64,000 nucleotides of DNA from RUG13409 sp045546135 (GTDB lineage: Bacteria; Bacillota; Clostridia; Peptostreptococcales; Anaerovoracaceae). The position numbers and the translations under genes are program-made. This document shows positions 54,620 through 62,588 of this stretch, piece after piece. Under the pieces are notes generated by a model. It had not been told where the DNA came from, searched no databases, and saw only the letters and a list, made by a program, of their open reading frames with translations. Location of the stretch: positions 90,509 through 154,508 of the forward strand of contig JAZQCD010000008.1 of the NCBI GenBank assembly GCA_045546135.1, in the 5' to 3' direction. The stretch's first letter is position 1. Every line of letters begins with the position of its first letter.

Positions 54620-56155
54620 CTACTTTGCGTAGTCTACAGCTCTTGTTTCTCTTATGACATTGACTTTGATCTGACCCGGATATTCAAGCTCGCTTTCGAT
54701 CTTCTTGGAAATGTCTCTTGCAAGCATCTGTATCTCACCGTCAGATACCTGATCAGGCTTTGCAATGATCCTGATCTCTCTTCCTGCCTGGATAGCATAG
54801 GATGTCTCAACGCCCGGTGTAGTATTTGCGATCTCTTCAAGATTCTGAAGCCTCTTGATATATGTATCGAGAGTTTCTCTTCTTGCTCCCGGTCTTGCTG
54901 CAGAAAGTGCATCAGCCGCAGCTACGAGCACGCCTTCAGGACAGGTGTATTCATAGTCTCCGTGATGGGATGCCATGCATCCGATGACTGCTTCATTTTC
55001 TTTATATTTTCTGAGTATCTCTATACCGAGGTCTACATGAGTACCCTGCTGCTCGTGGTCTACAGCCTTACCTATATCGTGGAGAAGTCCGGCTCTTTGT
55101 GCAAGTCTTACATCAAAGCCAAGTTCGCCTGCCATAAGTCCTGCGAGGTGAGCAACTTCCTTGGAATGATTGAGGACGTTCTGTCCATAGCTTGTTCTGT
55201 AGCGAAGTCTTCCTAAGATCTTTATGAGTTCCGGGTGCAGGTTGTTGATACCAAGTTCGAAAGTGGCTGCTTCGCCCTCTTCCTTTATAGTCTTTTCAAC
55301 TTCCTTTGTAGCCTTTTCGACTATCTCTTCTATCCTTGCAGGATGTATCCTACCATCAACTATGAGTTTCTCCAAGGAAAGCCTTGCTATCTCTCTTCTT
55401 ACAGGATCGAAACCTGAAAGGATGACGGCCTCAGGCGTATCGTCTATGATAAGATCGATGCCTGTTGCCTGCTCTATGGCTCTGATATTCCTTCCTTCTC
55501 GTCCTATGATCCTTCCCTTCATCTCATCGTTTGGGAGAGGAACTACAGACACTGTGGTCTCGGTCACCTGATCTGCAGCGCAGCGCTGGATGGCCATAGT
55601 TATTATTTCTTTTGCGTTTCTGTCTGCTTCTTCCTTTGCCTTGCTCTCTATGTCCTTGATCATTATGGACGCTTCGCGTCTGACATCGTGCTCGATGTCG
55701 CGTATGAGCATGGCCTTTGCTTCTTCTGCGGTGCAGCCGGAGATCCTTTCAAGTTCTTCAACTTGCTTTTTCAGGACCTCGTCGAGATTCTTCTCTTTGT
55801 CAGTAAGGGACTGCATCTTTCTATTGATGCCTTCCTCTTTTTTCTCGATATTCTCAAGTTTGCGATCTATGGATTCCTCTTTCTGAGTTATCCTGTTCTC
55901 TGCCTTCTTAACATCTTCTCTGCGTTCGCGGACATCCTTTTCCGCATCAGAACGGATCTGATGTGCCTCTTTTCTGGCGTCTGCAAGAGTGCTCTTTCTG
56001 AGAGCTTCTGCGCGATTCTCTGCATCGAGTATTAAATTTTTAGCCTGTGTTTCAGCGCTTCCTACCAGTTTCTCAGCCTGGTTCTTGCGTAAAATATATC
56101 CAAAAAGTATACCGATAATCAGAGTTACGACGCCAATGAGAACATACTTCAACAT
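54620..56155 (-). CDS. rny: ribonuclease Y
   Basis: 511 residues. Membrane-anchored endoribonuclease that initiates mRNA decay in Firmicutes. N-terminal helix (about 2-22), a long charged coiled coil (about 25-195), a KH domain (GRIIGREGRNIRAIEQATGI, about 215) and an HD domain (HSKEVAHLAG, LLHDIGKAVD, about 330-370). CGGAGG precedes the ATG. Confidence 0.97.
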   Translation of the reverse strand: MLKYVLIGVVTLIIGILFGYILRKNQAEKLVGSAETQAKNLILDAENRAEALRKSTLADARKEAHQIRSDAEKDVRERREDVKKAENRITQKEESIDRKLENIEKKEEGINRKMQSLTDKEKNLDEVLKKQVEELERISGCTAEEAKAMLIRDIEHDVRREASIMIKDIESKAKEEADRNAKEIITMAIQRCAADQVTETTVSVVPLPNDEMKGRIIGREGRNIRAIEQATGIDLIIDDTPEAVILSGFDPVRREIARLSLEKLIVDGRIHPARIEEIVEKATKEVEKTIKEEGEAATFELGINNLHPELIKILGRLRYRTSYGQNVLNHSKEVAHLAGLMAGELGFDVRLAQRAGLLHDIGKAVDHEQQGTHVDLGIEILRKYKENEAVIGCMASHHGDYEYTCPEGVLVAAADALSAARPGARRETLDTYIKRLQNLEEIANTTPGVETSYAIQAGREIRIIAKPDQVSDGEIQMLARDISKKIESELEYPGQIKVNVIRETRAVDYAK

Positions 56156-56206
56156 TGTTCGTACCTCCGTGAAATTATTTTATGATGTAATATATATTAA
56201 AGTATA

Positions 56207-56235
56207 TTTATACCATCAAGATATAATACTATCAA
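56207..56235 (-). promoter_or_regulatory. rny promoter
   Basis: TTGATA (56235-56230), 17 nt, TATAAA (56212-56207) with TGG directly upstream. A second reading, TTGACT with an 18-nt spacer and TATTAT, overlaps it. Confidence 0.5.
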
Positions 56236-56265
56236 AACATGCTTTTAGTCAAATGTTTTAGCAAT

Positions 56266-56288
56266 AAAAAAAGTCGCCGTCAGGCGAC
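56266..56288 (-). terminator. terminator overlapping the minD-like stop codon
   Basis: GTCGCC/GGCGAC stem with the TGA stop of the ATPase in the 4-nt loop, followed by seven T on the minus strand. Confidence 0.8.
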
Positions 56289-56993
56289 TATTCTTGCTGC
56301 TATCTCGATAAATGCTTTTATATAGTAGGATGAACCCGTTTGTACTATGGGAACTCCCTTGTTGTTGCTGTAATTGATCTCTTCGTCATAGGAAATGATA
56401 CCGGCCAGCGGTATCTCCATAGTTTGGGATATCCATTCCAAAGTAGGCTCATGAGTAAGAGACTTTTCAGTCACTTTGTTTATGGCAAAGCATCTGTTTT
56501 TAAGTCCTAAGGATGCCATCTTTCTGCTTACGGCATCGGTGTTCCTTATGCTTACAAAATCAGGAGTCGTCACAAGGAGCGCTGCGTCGGAACTTGCGCA
56601 CATATACTCAAGCTGCCTGCCTATAGTTACAGGACAATCAAGGAGTATGTAATCAAAGGACTGCTTCAGTTCGCTGAGCATAGCGCCCATCTTCTGAGCG
56701 TTGATCCCGGGGACCGTCTTGTTTTGAGGAGAGGGTAGCAGATAAAGATGGTCATTGCTGTCACTTTGGATTATGGCTTTTTCAAGTGAACAGATACCAC
56801 CGAAATAGTCTCCAAGGTCAAAGAGGACCCTGTTTTCCATACCTAAATAAATATCGATATTTCTGAGTCCGAAGTTCATATCGCATACCAAAACATCGGC
56901 GCCTGTATTTGCCAAGACTACGCCGATATTTGCTGCAAATGTAGTTGTTCCGCTGCCTCCTTTGCCGGAAGCGATCATAATTATCCTGCTCAT
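56280..56993 (-). CDS. MinD/ParA-like ATPase with atypical Walker A
   Basis: 237 residues from MSRIIMIASG (a start 7 codons upstream is possible; neither has a Shine-Dalgarno). SIMIBI-class P-loop protein. Walker A is ASGKGGSGTTTFAAN: the signature lysine of KGG is kept, but the lysine of canonical GKT is Thr. The MinD-like DMNFGLRNIDIYLG and DYILLDCP follow. A clear C-terminal membrane-targeting helix is not obvious, and no MinC or MinE neighbour is present. It could be a division-site or chromosome-positioning factor (inference). Confidence 0.85.
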   Translation of the reverse strand: MSRIIMIASGKGGSGTTTFAANIGVVLANTGADVLVCDMNFGLRNIDIYLGMENRVLFDLGDYFGGICSLEKAIIQSDSNDHLYLLPSPQNKTVPGINAQKMGAMLSELKQSFDYILLDCPVTIGRQLEYMCASSDAALLVTTPDFVSIRNTDAVSRKMASLGLKNRCFAINKVTEKSLTHEPTLEWISQTMEIPLAGIISYDEEINYSNNKGVPIVQTGSSYYIKAFIEIAARIVA

Positions 56994-57072
56994 AGATAAA
57001 CATAATTTTAACATTTAGCAAGGATAATTAAAAGGTCAAATTATGAGAATTTCAAAACATTTACAGGTTTTA

Positions 57073-57771
57073 TCATACATCCGGAAGTATGCCTGCCTCT
57101 CTGAAAGAATAGTAGATGCCGTCTCCTATTATGAGATGATCCATGACGTCTATGCCTATTATCTTTCCTGCTTTCCTGAAAAGTTCAGTTGCTTTGACAT
57201 CTTCTTTGCTCGGAGTCGGATCTCCTGAAGGATGGTTATGAACCACTATTATTGCTTTGGCGCCTGCTCTGATGGCATCAGCAAATACTTCTCTCGGGAT
57301 GGCAGATGTCCCGGCAATGCCGCCCATTGAAATATCAGAATGCTTTATCAATTCGGATTTTGAATTATACATGGCTATCCTGAGTACTTCCTTGTGCATG
57401 TTCCTCATATCGCTGAAATATTCGGAAAGAAGCTCAGGAGTATCGAGCCTCATCCTTTCTCTGCTTGAAGAACTTACTCTTCGCCCAAATTCGACTGCAG
57501 CAGCTATCCTGCATGCTGTAGCCTTCCCTATCCCTTTTACTTTGAAGTATTCTTCCGGTTGATAATTCGCAAAGGCTGTGATATCTCTTTTTTCCGATGC
57601 AAGGAGCCTGTATGCAAGGTCAAGAGCTGACCCGTCCTTGGTACCTGATGAGATCAAGATAGCAAGAAGCTCTGCATTAGAAAGGCTGCCTGCTCCGTAT
57701 TCAAAGAGCCTTTCTCTTGGTCTTTCGCTTACAGCTATATCCTTGATCTTCAGTTCTCTTCCTTCATACAT
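57073..57771 (-). CDS. radC: RadC family protein (JAB/MPN domain)
   Basis: 232 residues from MYEGRELKIK. N-terminal helix-hairpin-helix part (about 15-95; ERLFEYGAGSLSNAELLAIL) and a C-terminal JAMM-like metal site (VVHNHPSGDPTPSKED, about 180). The family name reflects an old misassignment; its role is unclear. The Shine-Dalgarno AGGTGAT is in a long inverted repeat. Confidence 0.94.
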   Translation of the reverse strand: MYEGRELKIKDIAVSERPRERLFEYGAGSLSNAELLAILISSGTKDGSALDLAYRLLASEKRDITAFANYQPEEYFKVKGIGKATACRIAAAVEFGRRVSSSSRERMRLDTPELLSEYFSDMRNMHKEVLRIAMYNSKSELIKHSDISMGGIAGTSAIPREVFADAIRAGAKAIIVVHNHPSGDPTPSKEDVKATELFRKAGKIIGIDVMDHLIIGDGIYYSFREAGILPDV

Positions 57772-57775
57772 AAAA

Positions 57776-57830
57776 ATCACCTGCGCTTTCTGTTGGCATT
57801 ATTTACCAGATATTGTAAAGCACAGGTGAT
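57776..57830 (-). terminator. long inverted repeat enclosing the radC ribosome-binding site
   Basis: 14-bp arms (57776-57789 and 57817-57830), all paired in RNA with one G-U, 27-nt loop, followed by a T run just before the radC ATG. It may terminate the upstream DUF1576 transcript and sequester the radC Shine-Dalgarno. Confidence 0.6.
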
Positions 57831-57840
57831 GATCAATCAA
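57812..57840 (-). promoter_or_regulatory. radC promoter in the hairpin loop
   Basis: TTGATT (57840-57835), 17 nt, TACAAT (57817-57812). Start near 57805, inside the loop, so this transcript would lack the 5' arm. Confidence 0.5.
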
Positions 57841-57861
57841 GTGATTTGATGGAAATATTTA

Positions 57862-59235
57862 CTAATTATTTTCTTTCTTTGCTTTTCTATCTTCCTTTGT
57901 TCCGATGAAGCTTTCAAGAACAGGAACTAAAACAAAGGCTACGATACCGCAGGTGAATCCTCCGTTATATAGGCAAAATCCTCCGTGCAGCACAGGAACG
58001 TTCATAACGAGGAGAGCGTGAATGGCTCCTGCAATGACTCCGGGAATGAATCCGAACTTTCCTGTTATTGGCGCAAGGCCGCTTGCAAAGCAAAGTCCAA
58101 CGAGCATAGCCTGAGTCGTGAGCATCCAGCTTTGGGTCTCGACTAAACCAAGAGCATATGTCCCGAAAGGAATAAGGGATGCAAGAGCATATCCGATGAT
58201 TATAGGAAATACTGTGCGCGGAGTCTGGCCTTGCGCAGAGAAGGACATCATGCACATGATAGCTCCCATTGTTGCGCCTGTGAATTTTGCGGCTGCAAAG
58301 CTTACATTTCCGTCTGTCATGGTCATTCCGTGGACCAGATTGAAATATGCAAGCACGAAAAGTCCGTATATACCTATATTAAGAAGTGTAGCTGATACAC
58401 CGTATTCCGATGTGAAATCTTTTTTGTAGCCATCGCTCTTCCAAAGCTTTGCATAATTTTTAAAGCAATCCTTATCCATCATTGCTCCTGCAAAGAAGCA
58501 TCCTGCAAAGAGGACTGCGAAAAAGATATTTACAAAGCTCTTGTATCCTGAACCAAGATCAGTATTTGTAGGTACCGCTATGCCTGTAGATTTGTAAAGA
58601 AGGCAAAGTACTACGAAAGCAAGGAATCCTGCAGCAGGTCCTGCACTGTAAAGGTCATAGCCCTTATGGAAATTAGGAGAGTGTCCGCAAAGTGAAGGCA
58701 TGACGCAGCCAACCACTATGCCAAGTACCAAAGCTCCGAGAAGTCCCCAAAGAGAAAAACCCCTTGCTTCAGCATAAGGATATCTAAAGAGGAGATCTCC
58801 TGCAAACGGAGCAAGCGCCGTAGAAAAGAATGCGAAGTTTATGACGGATCCGAAACTTACCTTTTTTATCTTCGAATAGATGTATCCGCCAATGATGAAG
58901 GGCCACATGGTTATGAAGGTCATTCCGAATGTGCCGAACCCAACGTTGAGCCAATAAGCAGCAACAGTAAGTCCGTTGCATTTTGCTTTTGTAACCCAAA
59001 GAAGGAAGCATACCGTAAGTCCTACTATACCCGTATTAAGGAAGGCGCTTCCAAGGCCTCCTAATTTGAAATAGTCCATAGTGAACTGGGACGGAGAAAG
59101 GTTTATCTTGATAAGTCCCGGGATAAGGTCTTTTAAATTTCCTGCACAAAATGCGCTTACTATAAATGCTGCAGAAACTGCAGTAAGTGCAAGAAGTATC
59201 CTCTTGCTGTCTTGGTGTTCAGAAGTTTTAGCCAT
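57862..59235 (-). CDS. DUF1576 membrane protein
   Basis: 457 residues from MAKTSEHQD (AAGGAG at 8 nt; the earlier reading covers the leader). About 11-12 hydrophobic helices, rich in Gly/Ala/Phe, with an internally repeated look (GLGSAFLNTGIVGL near 65; ATLLNIGIYGLFVLAYFN near 290). Family of unknown function found in Clostridia; a transporter is plausible. Confidence 0.85.
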   Translation of the reverse strand: MAKTSEHQDSKRILLALTAVSAAFIVSAFCAGNLKDLIPGLIKINLSPSQFTMDYFKLGGLGSAFLNTGIVGLTVCFLLWVTKAKCNGLTVAAYWLNVGFGTFGMTFITMWPFIIGGYIYSKIKKVSFGSVINFAFFSTALAPFAGDLLFRYPYAEARGFSLWGLLGALVLGIVVGCVMPSLCGHSPNFHKGYDLYSAGPAAGFLAFVVLCLLYKSTGIAVPTNTDLGSGYKSFVNIFFAVLFAGCFFAGAMMDKDCFKNYAKLWKSDGYKKDFTSEYGVSATLLNIGIYGLFVLAYFNLVHGMTMTDGNVSFAAAKFTGATMGAIMCMMSFSAQGQTPRTVFPIIIGYALASLIPFGTYALGLVETQSWMLTTQAMLVGLCFASGLAPITGKFGFIPGVIAGAIHALLVMNVPVLHGGFCLYNGGFTCGIVAFVLVPVLESFIGTKEDRKAKKENN

Positions 59236-59274
59236 CGTATCCACTCCTTTTATATCTAACAAAATACTTATATT

Positions 59275-59283
59275 ATTTTACCA
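59275..59283 (-). promoter_or_regulatory. extended -10 before the DUF1576 gene
   Basis: TGGTAAAAT on the minus strand; start near 59268, about 33 nt before the ATG. The -35 position is weak. Confidence 0.35.
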
Positions 59284-59327
59284 TCATGAAAAGCTGATGA
59301 TACTCATAATTTGCAACAAAAATAGCT

Positions 59328-59362
59328 GACAATAAAAGAAGAATCTCCAAATGTTCGGAGAT
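59328..59362 (-). terminator. terminator after the GT2-GtrA gene
   Basis: ATCTCC/GGAGAT stem with an 8-nt loop and TTCTTCTTTTATT on the minus strand, 16 bp after the stop. Confidence 0.6.
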
Positions 59363-59378
59363 CCTTAGCGTTGTTTTG

Positions 59379-60470
59379 TTATTTCTTTTTGAACACCCAG
59401 CGTTTCTGCACCTGATAACTGATGAAGAAAAGGAAACAGTCCACGCAGATCTTGAGAAGCGTCCTTCCAAATCCTACAATGCCTGCCTTTGCTGCAAGGC
59501 TGAATACCAGCGTGCACAGCACATAGGAAGCTCCGTATTGGAGCACTGCAGTTGTAAAGTATTTTGCTGCAGACTTTGTCTTTGTCTCGTCGCTCTTAAA
59601 GACCCACTTGTAGTTCAAAAGGTAGTTCGTAAGAGCAGATACTATCCTTGCTATGCCTGTAGTCATGAAGGTCTGAAGCCAAATCTTTGATATGTTCTTA
59701 AAGACTGAGTTCAGGATAGTGAATACTGTGGCATCGACTACCGTTCCGGCAAGTGAACTTAGTATGTACTTGAAAGGAGTAGCTTTTTTAAGTATGGGCT
59801 TATATATCCTTATGGAGTCCTTTATGACATTGAAATGTGATCCGCTGTTGTCATCGCTGTATACGGTCTTGATGCTGATCTCAGAGAAAGGAATACTTTC
59901 TTCGCTCATATACATGAGCATGTTGCTCTCGTATTCATACCTCTCACCCTCTACATCGATGAGTTCCTTTAGATATTTCCTTGGAAACCCTCTAAGTCCT
60001 GTCTGGGCATCTGAGATAGCCATACCGAAGAAGGCTTTAAATATCCAGGCCGTTATCTTGTTTCCTATCTTGTTGTGGAAAGGTACCTGTTCTTCATTGA
60101 AATTCCTGCATCCGAAAATTATGTCATCAGGACATTCCTTCATCTTTTCAGCTATCCTTACTGCATCTTCAGGAGTATGCTGACCGTCACCGTCTATTGT
60201 GATGGCACCGATGATCTCAGGCATGTTCTCTAATATATGGGTAAAAGCAGTTTTCATTGCTCTGCCCTTCCCCTTGTTTACATCATGTACGAGAAGTACG
60301 GTCCCTGGGTGTTCTTCTATAGCCTTCTTAAAGGGTCCTTTTCTCTCTTCATGGGATCCGTCATCTACCAGGATGATATTTTCAAATCCGGCTTTAGACA
60401 TTCCGTCTACGACGCTGTTCAAATTCCAATCCGGATCAAGGGACGGAACGATTATAGCTATATCTTTCAT
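59379..60470 (-). CDS. GT2 glycosyltransferase fused to GtrA membrane domain
   Basis: 363 residues. N-terminal family 2 glycosyltransferase (about 1-215; VPSLDPDWNL, ILVDDGSHEE, DXD-like TIDGDGQHTPED, QTGLRGFPRKYL), then a four-helix GtrA domain (about 235-363; NYLLNYKWVFKS, YQVQKRWVFKKK). The combination resembles polyprenyl-phosphate sugar synthesis plus flipping or transfer for cell-surface glycosylation (inference). It is 4 bp after the upstream small membrane protein. Confidence 0.92.
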   Translation of the reverse strand: MKDIAIIVPSLDPDWNLNSVVDGMSKAGFENIILVDDGSHEERKGPFKKAIEEHPGTVLLVHDVNKGKGRAMKTAFTHILENMPEIIGAITIDGDGQHTPEDAVRIAEKMKECPDDIIFGCRNFNEEQVPFHNKIGNKITAWIFKAFFGMAISDAQTGLRGFPRKYLKELIDVEGERYEYESNMLMYMSEESIPFSEISIKTVYSDDNSGSHFNVIKDSIRIYKPILKKATPFKYILSSLAGTVVDATVFTILNSVFKNISKIWLQTFMTTGIARIVSALTNYLLNYKWVFKSDETKTKSAAKYFTTAVLQYGASYVLCTLVFSLAAKAGIVGFGRTLLKICVDCFLFFISYQVQKRWVFKKK

Positions 60471-60474
60471 ATTG

Positions 60475-61191
60475 TCATATTTCTTTCGCGTTTTTGCAGC
60501 GTTCCATTATGTAGTCATAAACGAATTGAAAATCATCAGGATCTACATATATCTGGTTGTGTACGAAAAGTCCGTTGAGTTTAATGAGTCCCTTCTTTGG
60601 GAAGGCTTTGACTTTTCTTACTTTACTGAACTTGGAATAAAGAGAGCCTCCTGTTGCTGACAAAAGACCTGCATTCACAGCGCTTCTGTTCCCGCTCATG
60701 GCACCTACGCCGATGGTGAGGATATCAAGGGCTTTTGCCATATCAGTCTTTATCTGAGTATGATCTATACCGTCGTCATCCATTTCAAAAAGCACAGTAT
60801 ACTTTCCGTTGTTTGCCTTTGTCACGATAAGATATGCAGGAATGGATAGTACAAGAAGGATTCCGAGAGTGCCGCCTCCGAGTTCAAGAGCAAAAAGGAC
60901 GCTCTTAAGACCGCTGCCCTCGACAATACCTACTATGGTCATGAACAAAGTCACAATGAGGGAAGCGATAACAAGGACCTTCCATACCATACCAAGGAGG
61001 AAGAGACTCTTTAGCATGGGAAGCTCATATACCCATGTATATTTATTATTTTTTAAGGTTATGATACTGACGCCATCTTTATGAAGGTCGTCATCTAAAG
61101 GCTCTTCAGAAGAGATATTTTGCCCTTCCTTCAGCTGATCGAGGTCTGCTTCAGTCCCCTGAGTTTCATTTACATTTATGCTGTCTGTCAT
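60475..61191 (-). CDS. membrane protein of unknown function, two transmembrane helices
   Basis: 238 residues from MTDSINVNET (AGGAGAT upstream; the longer reading crosses the leader). Acidic N-terminus, then about two helices (65-90 and 100-125; LGILLVLSIPAYLIV), then a soluble C-terminal half. No family recognised. It is co-transcribed with the GT2-GtrA gene, so an envelope role is possible. Confidence 0.8.
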   Translation of the reverse strand: MTDSINVNETQGTEADLDQLKEGQNISSEEPLDDDLHKDGVSIITLKNNKYTWVYELPMLKSLFLLGMVWKVLVIASLIVTLFMTIVGIVEGSGLKSVLFALELGGGTLGILLVLSIPAYLIVTKANNGKYTVLFEMDDDGIDHTQIKTDMAKALDILTIGVGAMSGNRSAVNAGLLSATGGSLYSKFSKVRKVKAFPKKGLIKLNGLFVHNQIYVDPDDFQFVYDYIMERCKNAKEI

Positions 61192-61220
61192 TTTTTTATC
61201 TCCTGAAATGATAAACACTT

Positions 61221-61251
61221 TATGCATCTGCTGCTTAAAGCAGTATGCATA
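61221..61251 (-). other. 5' leader hairpin of the small membrane-protein gene
   Basis: Outer TATGCAT/ATGCATA stem with an inner CTGCTT/AAGCAG stem in the leader, about 30 nt before the ATG. Confidence 0.55.
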
Positions 61252-61283
61252 AAAACCTATACTCTCTTGATCATATTATTGAT

Positions 61284-61292
61284 ATTATATCA
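61284..61292 (-). promoter_or_regulatory. extended -10 promoter of the small membrane protein/GT2 operon
   Basis: Perfect TGATATAAT on the minus strand; start near 61277, about 85 nt of leader containing the hairpin. Confidence 0.6.
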
Positions 61293-61371
61293 TACGCCCA
61301 ATGAACTTTGTACTGTAATGGCGTAATTAGGCCTTTCAAACGGTCTAAACCCTCGAGAAATGTTAACTTAG

Positions 61372-61410
61372 ATAATAAAAACGGAGTTTATCTAAAATGA
61401 TCAAACTCCG
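61372..61410 (-). terminator. terminator after tRNA-Val
   Basis: 8-bp stem CGGAGTTT/AAACTCCG with a 13-nt loop and TTTTT on the minus strand, 16 bp beyond the tRNA. Confidence 0.85.
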
Positions 61411-61425
61411 CTTTGCAAAAAAATG

Positions 61426-61502
61426 TGGTGGACGATACAAGACTCGAACTTGCGACCTCCCGCGTGTGAGGCGGGCGCTCTAACCGGCTGAGCTAACCGT
61501 CC
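61426..61502 (-). tRNA. tRNA-Val (anticodon CAC)
   Basis: 77 nt including encoded CCA. The cloverleaf was checked by eye: acceptor GGACGGT/ATCGTCC (one G-U), D arm GCTC/GAGC, anticodon stem CCCGC/GCGGG with loop CTCACAC, T arm GCAAG/CTTGT with loop TTCGAGT. Anticodon CAC reads the GUG codon. It lies downstream of gapA on the same strand, with no clear terminator between. Confidence 0.95.
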
Positions 61503-61505
61503 CGG

Positions 61506-61539
61506 TATCGGTGCGGTAACTACTGTCGCTGCACCGATA
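61506..61539 (-). other. hairpin between gapA and tRNA-Val
   Basis: 9-bp stem TATCGGTGC/GCACCGATA with a 16-nt loop and no T tract, 3 nt before the mature tRNA 5' end. It may be a processing or stability element of a gapA-tRNA transcript. Confidence 0.5.
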
Positions 61540-61577
61540 GATCATACTACTTATCCTTATTAAAGTGCAAGCACTAA

Positions 61578-62588
61578 TTAGAGGCTGCACATATAATTGA
61601 ATGTTCTGATGAGCTGGCTTGTATAACCGTTCTCGTTGTCATACCATGCTGTGATCCTGACTTCATAGAGTCCGTCTCCGATGTTGCATACCATGGTCTG
61701 GCTTGCATCGAAGAGTGAACCGTATGTGCTTCCTACGATGTCGGAGGAAACGATCTCTTCGTCTGTATATCCGAAGGAATCGGAAGAAGCAGCCTTCATA
61801 GCCTCGTTGATCTTTTCAACTGTGAGCTCGCCGTCATACTTTACTACTGCATCGAGTATGGTGATGGAACCTGCAGGTACAGGAACTCTCATTGCGTTTC
61901 CTACGAGTTTGCCCTTGAGTTCAGGAATAACATTTGCAATAGCCTTTGCAGCGCCTGTTGTATTAGGAACGATGTTTACAGCGCCTGCTCTTGCTCTTCT
62001 GAAATCACCTTTTCTGTGTGGTCCGTCGAGGATCATCTGGTCTCCTGTGTATGCGTGAACAGTTGTCATCATACCGGAGAGTATGGTCGTCATCTCGTGA
62101 AGGACCTTTGTCATAGGTGCAAGGCAGTTTGTTGTGCAGGATGCGCCTGAAACGATGGTGTCTTCCTTCTTGAGTGTCTTTTCATTTACACTGTATACGA
62201 TGGTCGGAAGGTCGTTTCCTGCAGGAGCAGAAATGAGGACTCTCTTTGCACCGGCATTGATGTGAGCCTGTGCCTTTTCCTTGCTTGTATAGAAACCTGT
62301 GCACTCGAGAACTACATCGATATCAAGATCTTTCCATGGGAGCTTTGATGCGTCTGCTTCCTTGTAAACTGTGATCTCGTCTCCGTCTACGCAGATAGAA
62401 TTCTCTCCTGCCTTGATGTCATGACCTTCCCATCTCTTCTGAGCGCTGTCATACTTGAGAAGATATGCAAGCATGTCAGGGCTTGTGAGGTCATTGATGG
62501 CTACTACGTCGAATCTCTTGTCTCCGCAGAGCTGACGATAAGCAAGTCTTCCTATCCTTCCGAATCCGTTAATTGCTACTTTGATCAT
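61578..62588 (-). CDS. gapA: glyceraldehyde-3-phosphate dehydrogenase
   Basis: 336 residues, NAD-linked glycolytic enzyme. NAD-binding INGFGRIGRLAYRQL, catalytic cysteine in SGASCTTNCLAP (about 150), WYDNENGYTSQ at the C-terminus. The start overlaps the PIG-L stop by 4 nt (ATGA), with GGAG 15 nt upstream inside that gene, so translation is likely coupled. GAPDH is more often first in a glycolytic operon. Confidence 0.98.
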   Translation of the reverse strand: MIKVAINGFGRIGRLAYRQLCGDKRFDVVAINDLTSPDMLAYLLKYDSAQKRWEGHDIKAGENSICVDGDEITVYKEADASKLPWKDLDIDVVLECTGFYTSKEKAQAHINAGAKRVLISAPAGNDLPTIVYSVNEKTLKKEDTIVSGASCTTNCLAPMTKVLHEMTTILSGMMTTVHAYTGDQMILDGPHRKGDFRRARAGAVNIVPNTTGAAKAIANVIPELKGKLVGNAMRVPVPAGSITILDAVVKYDGELTVEKINEAMKAASSDSFGYTDEEIVSSDIVGSTYGSLFDASQTMVCNIGDGLYEVRITAWYDNENGYTSQLIRTFNYMCSL

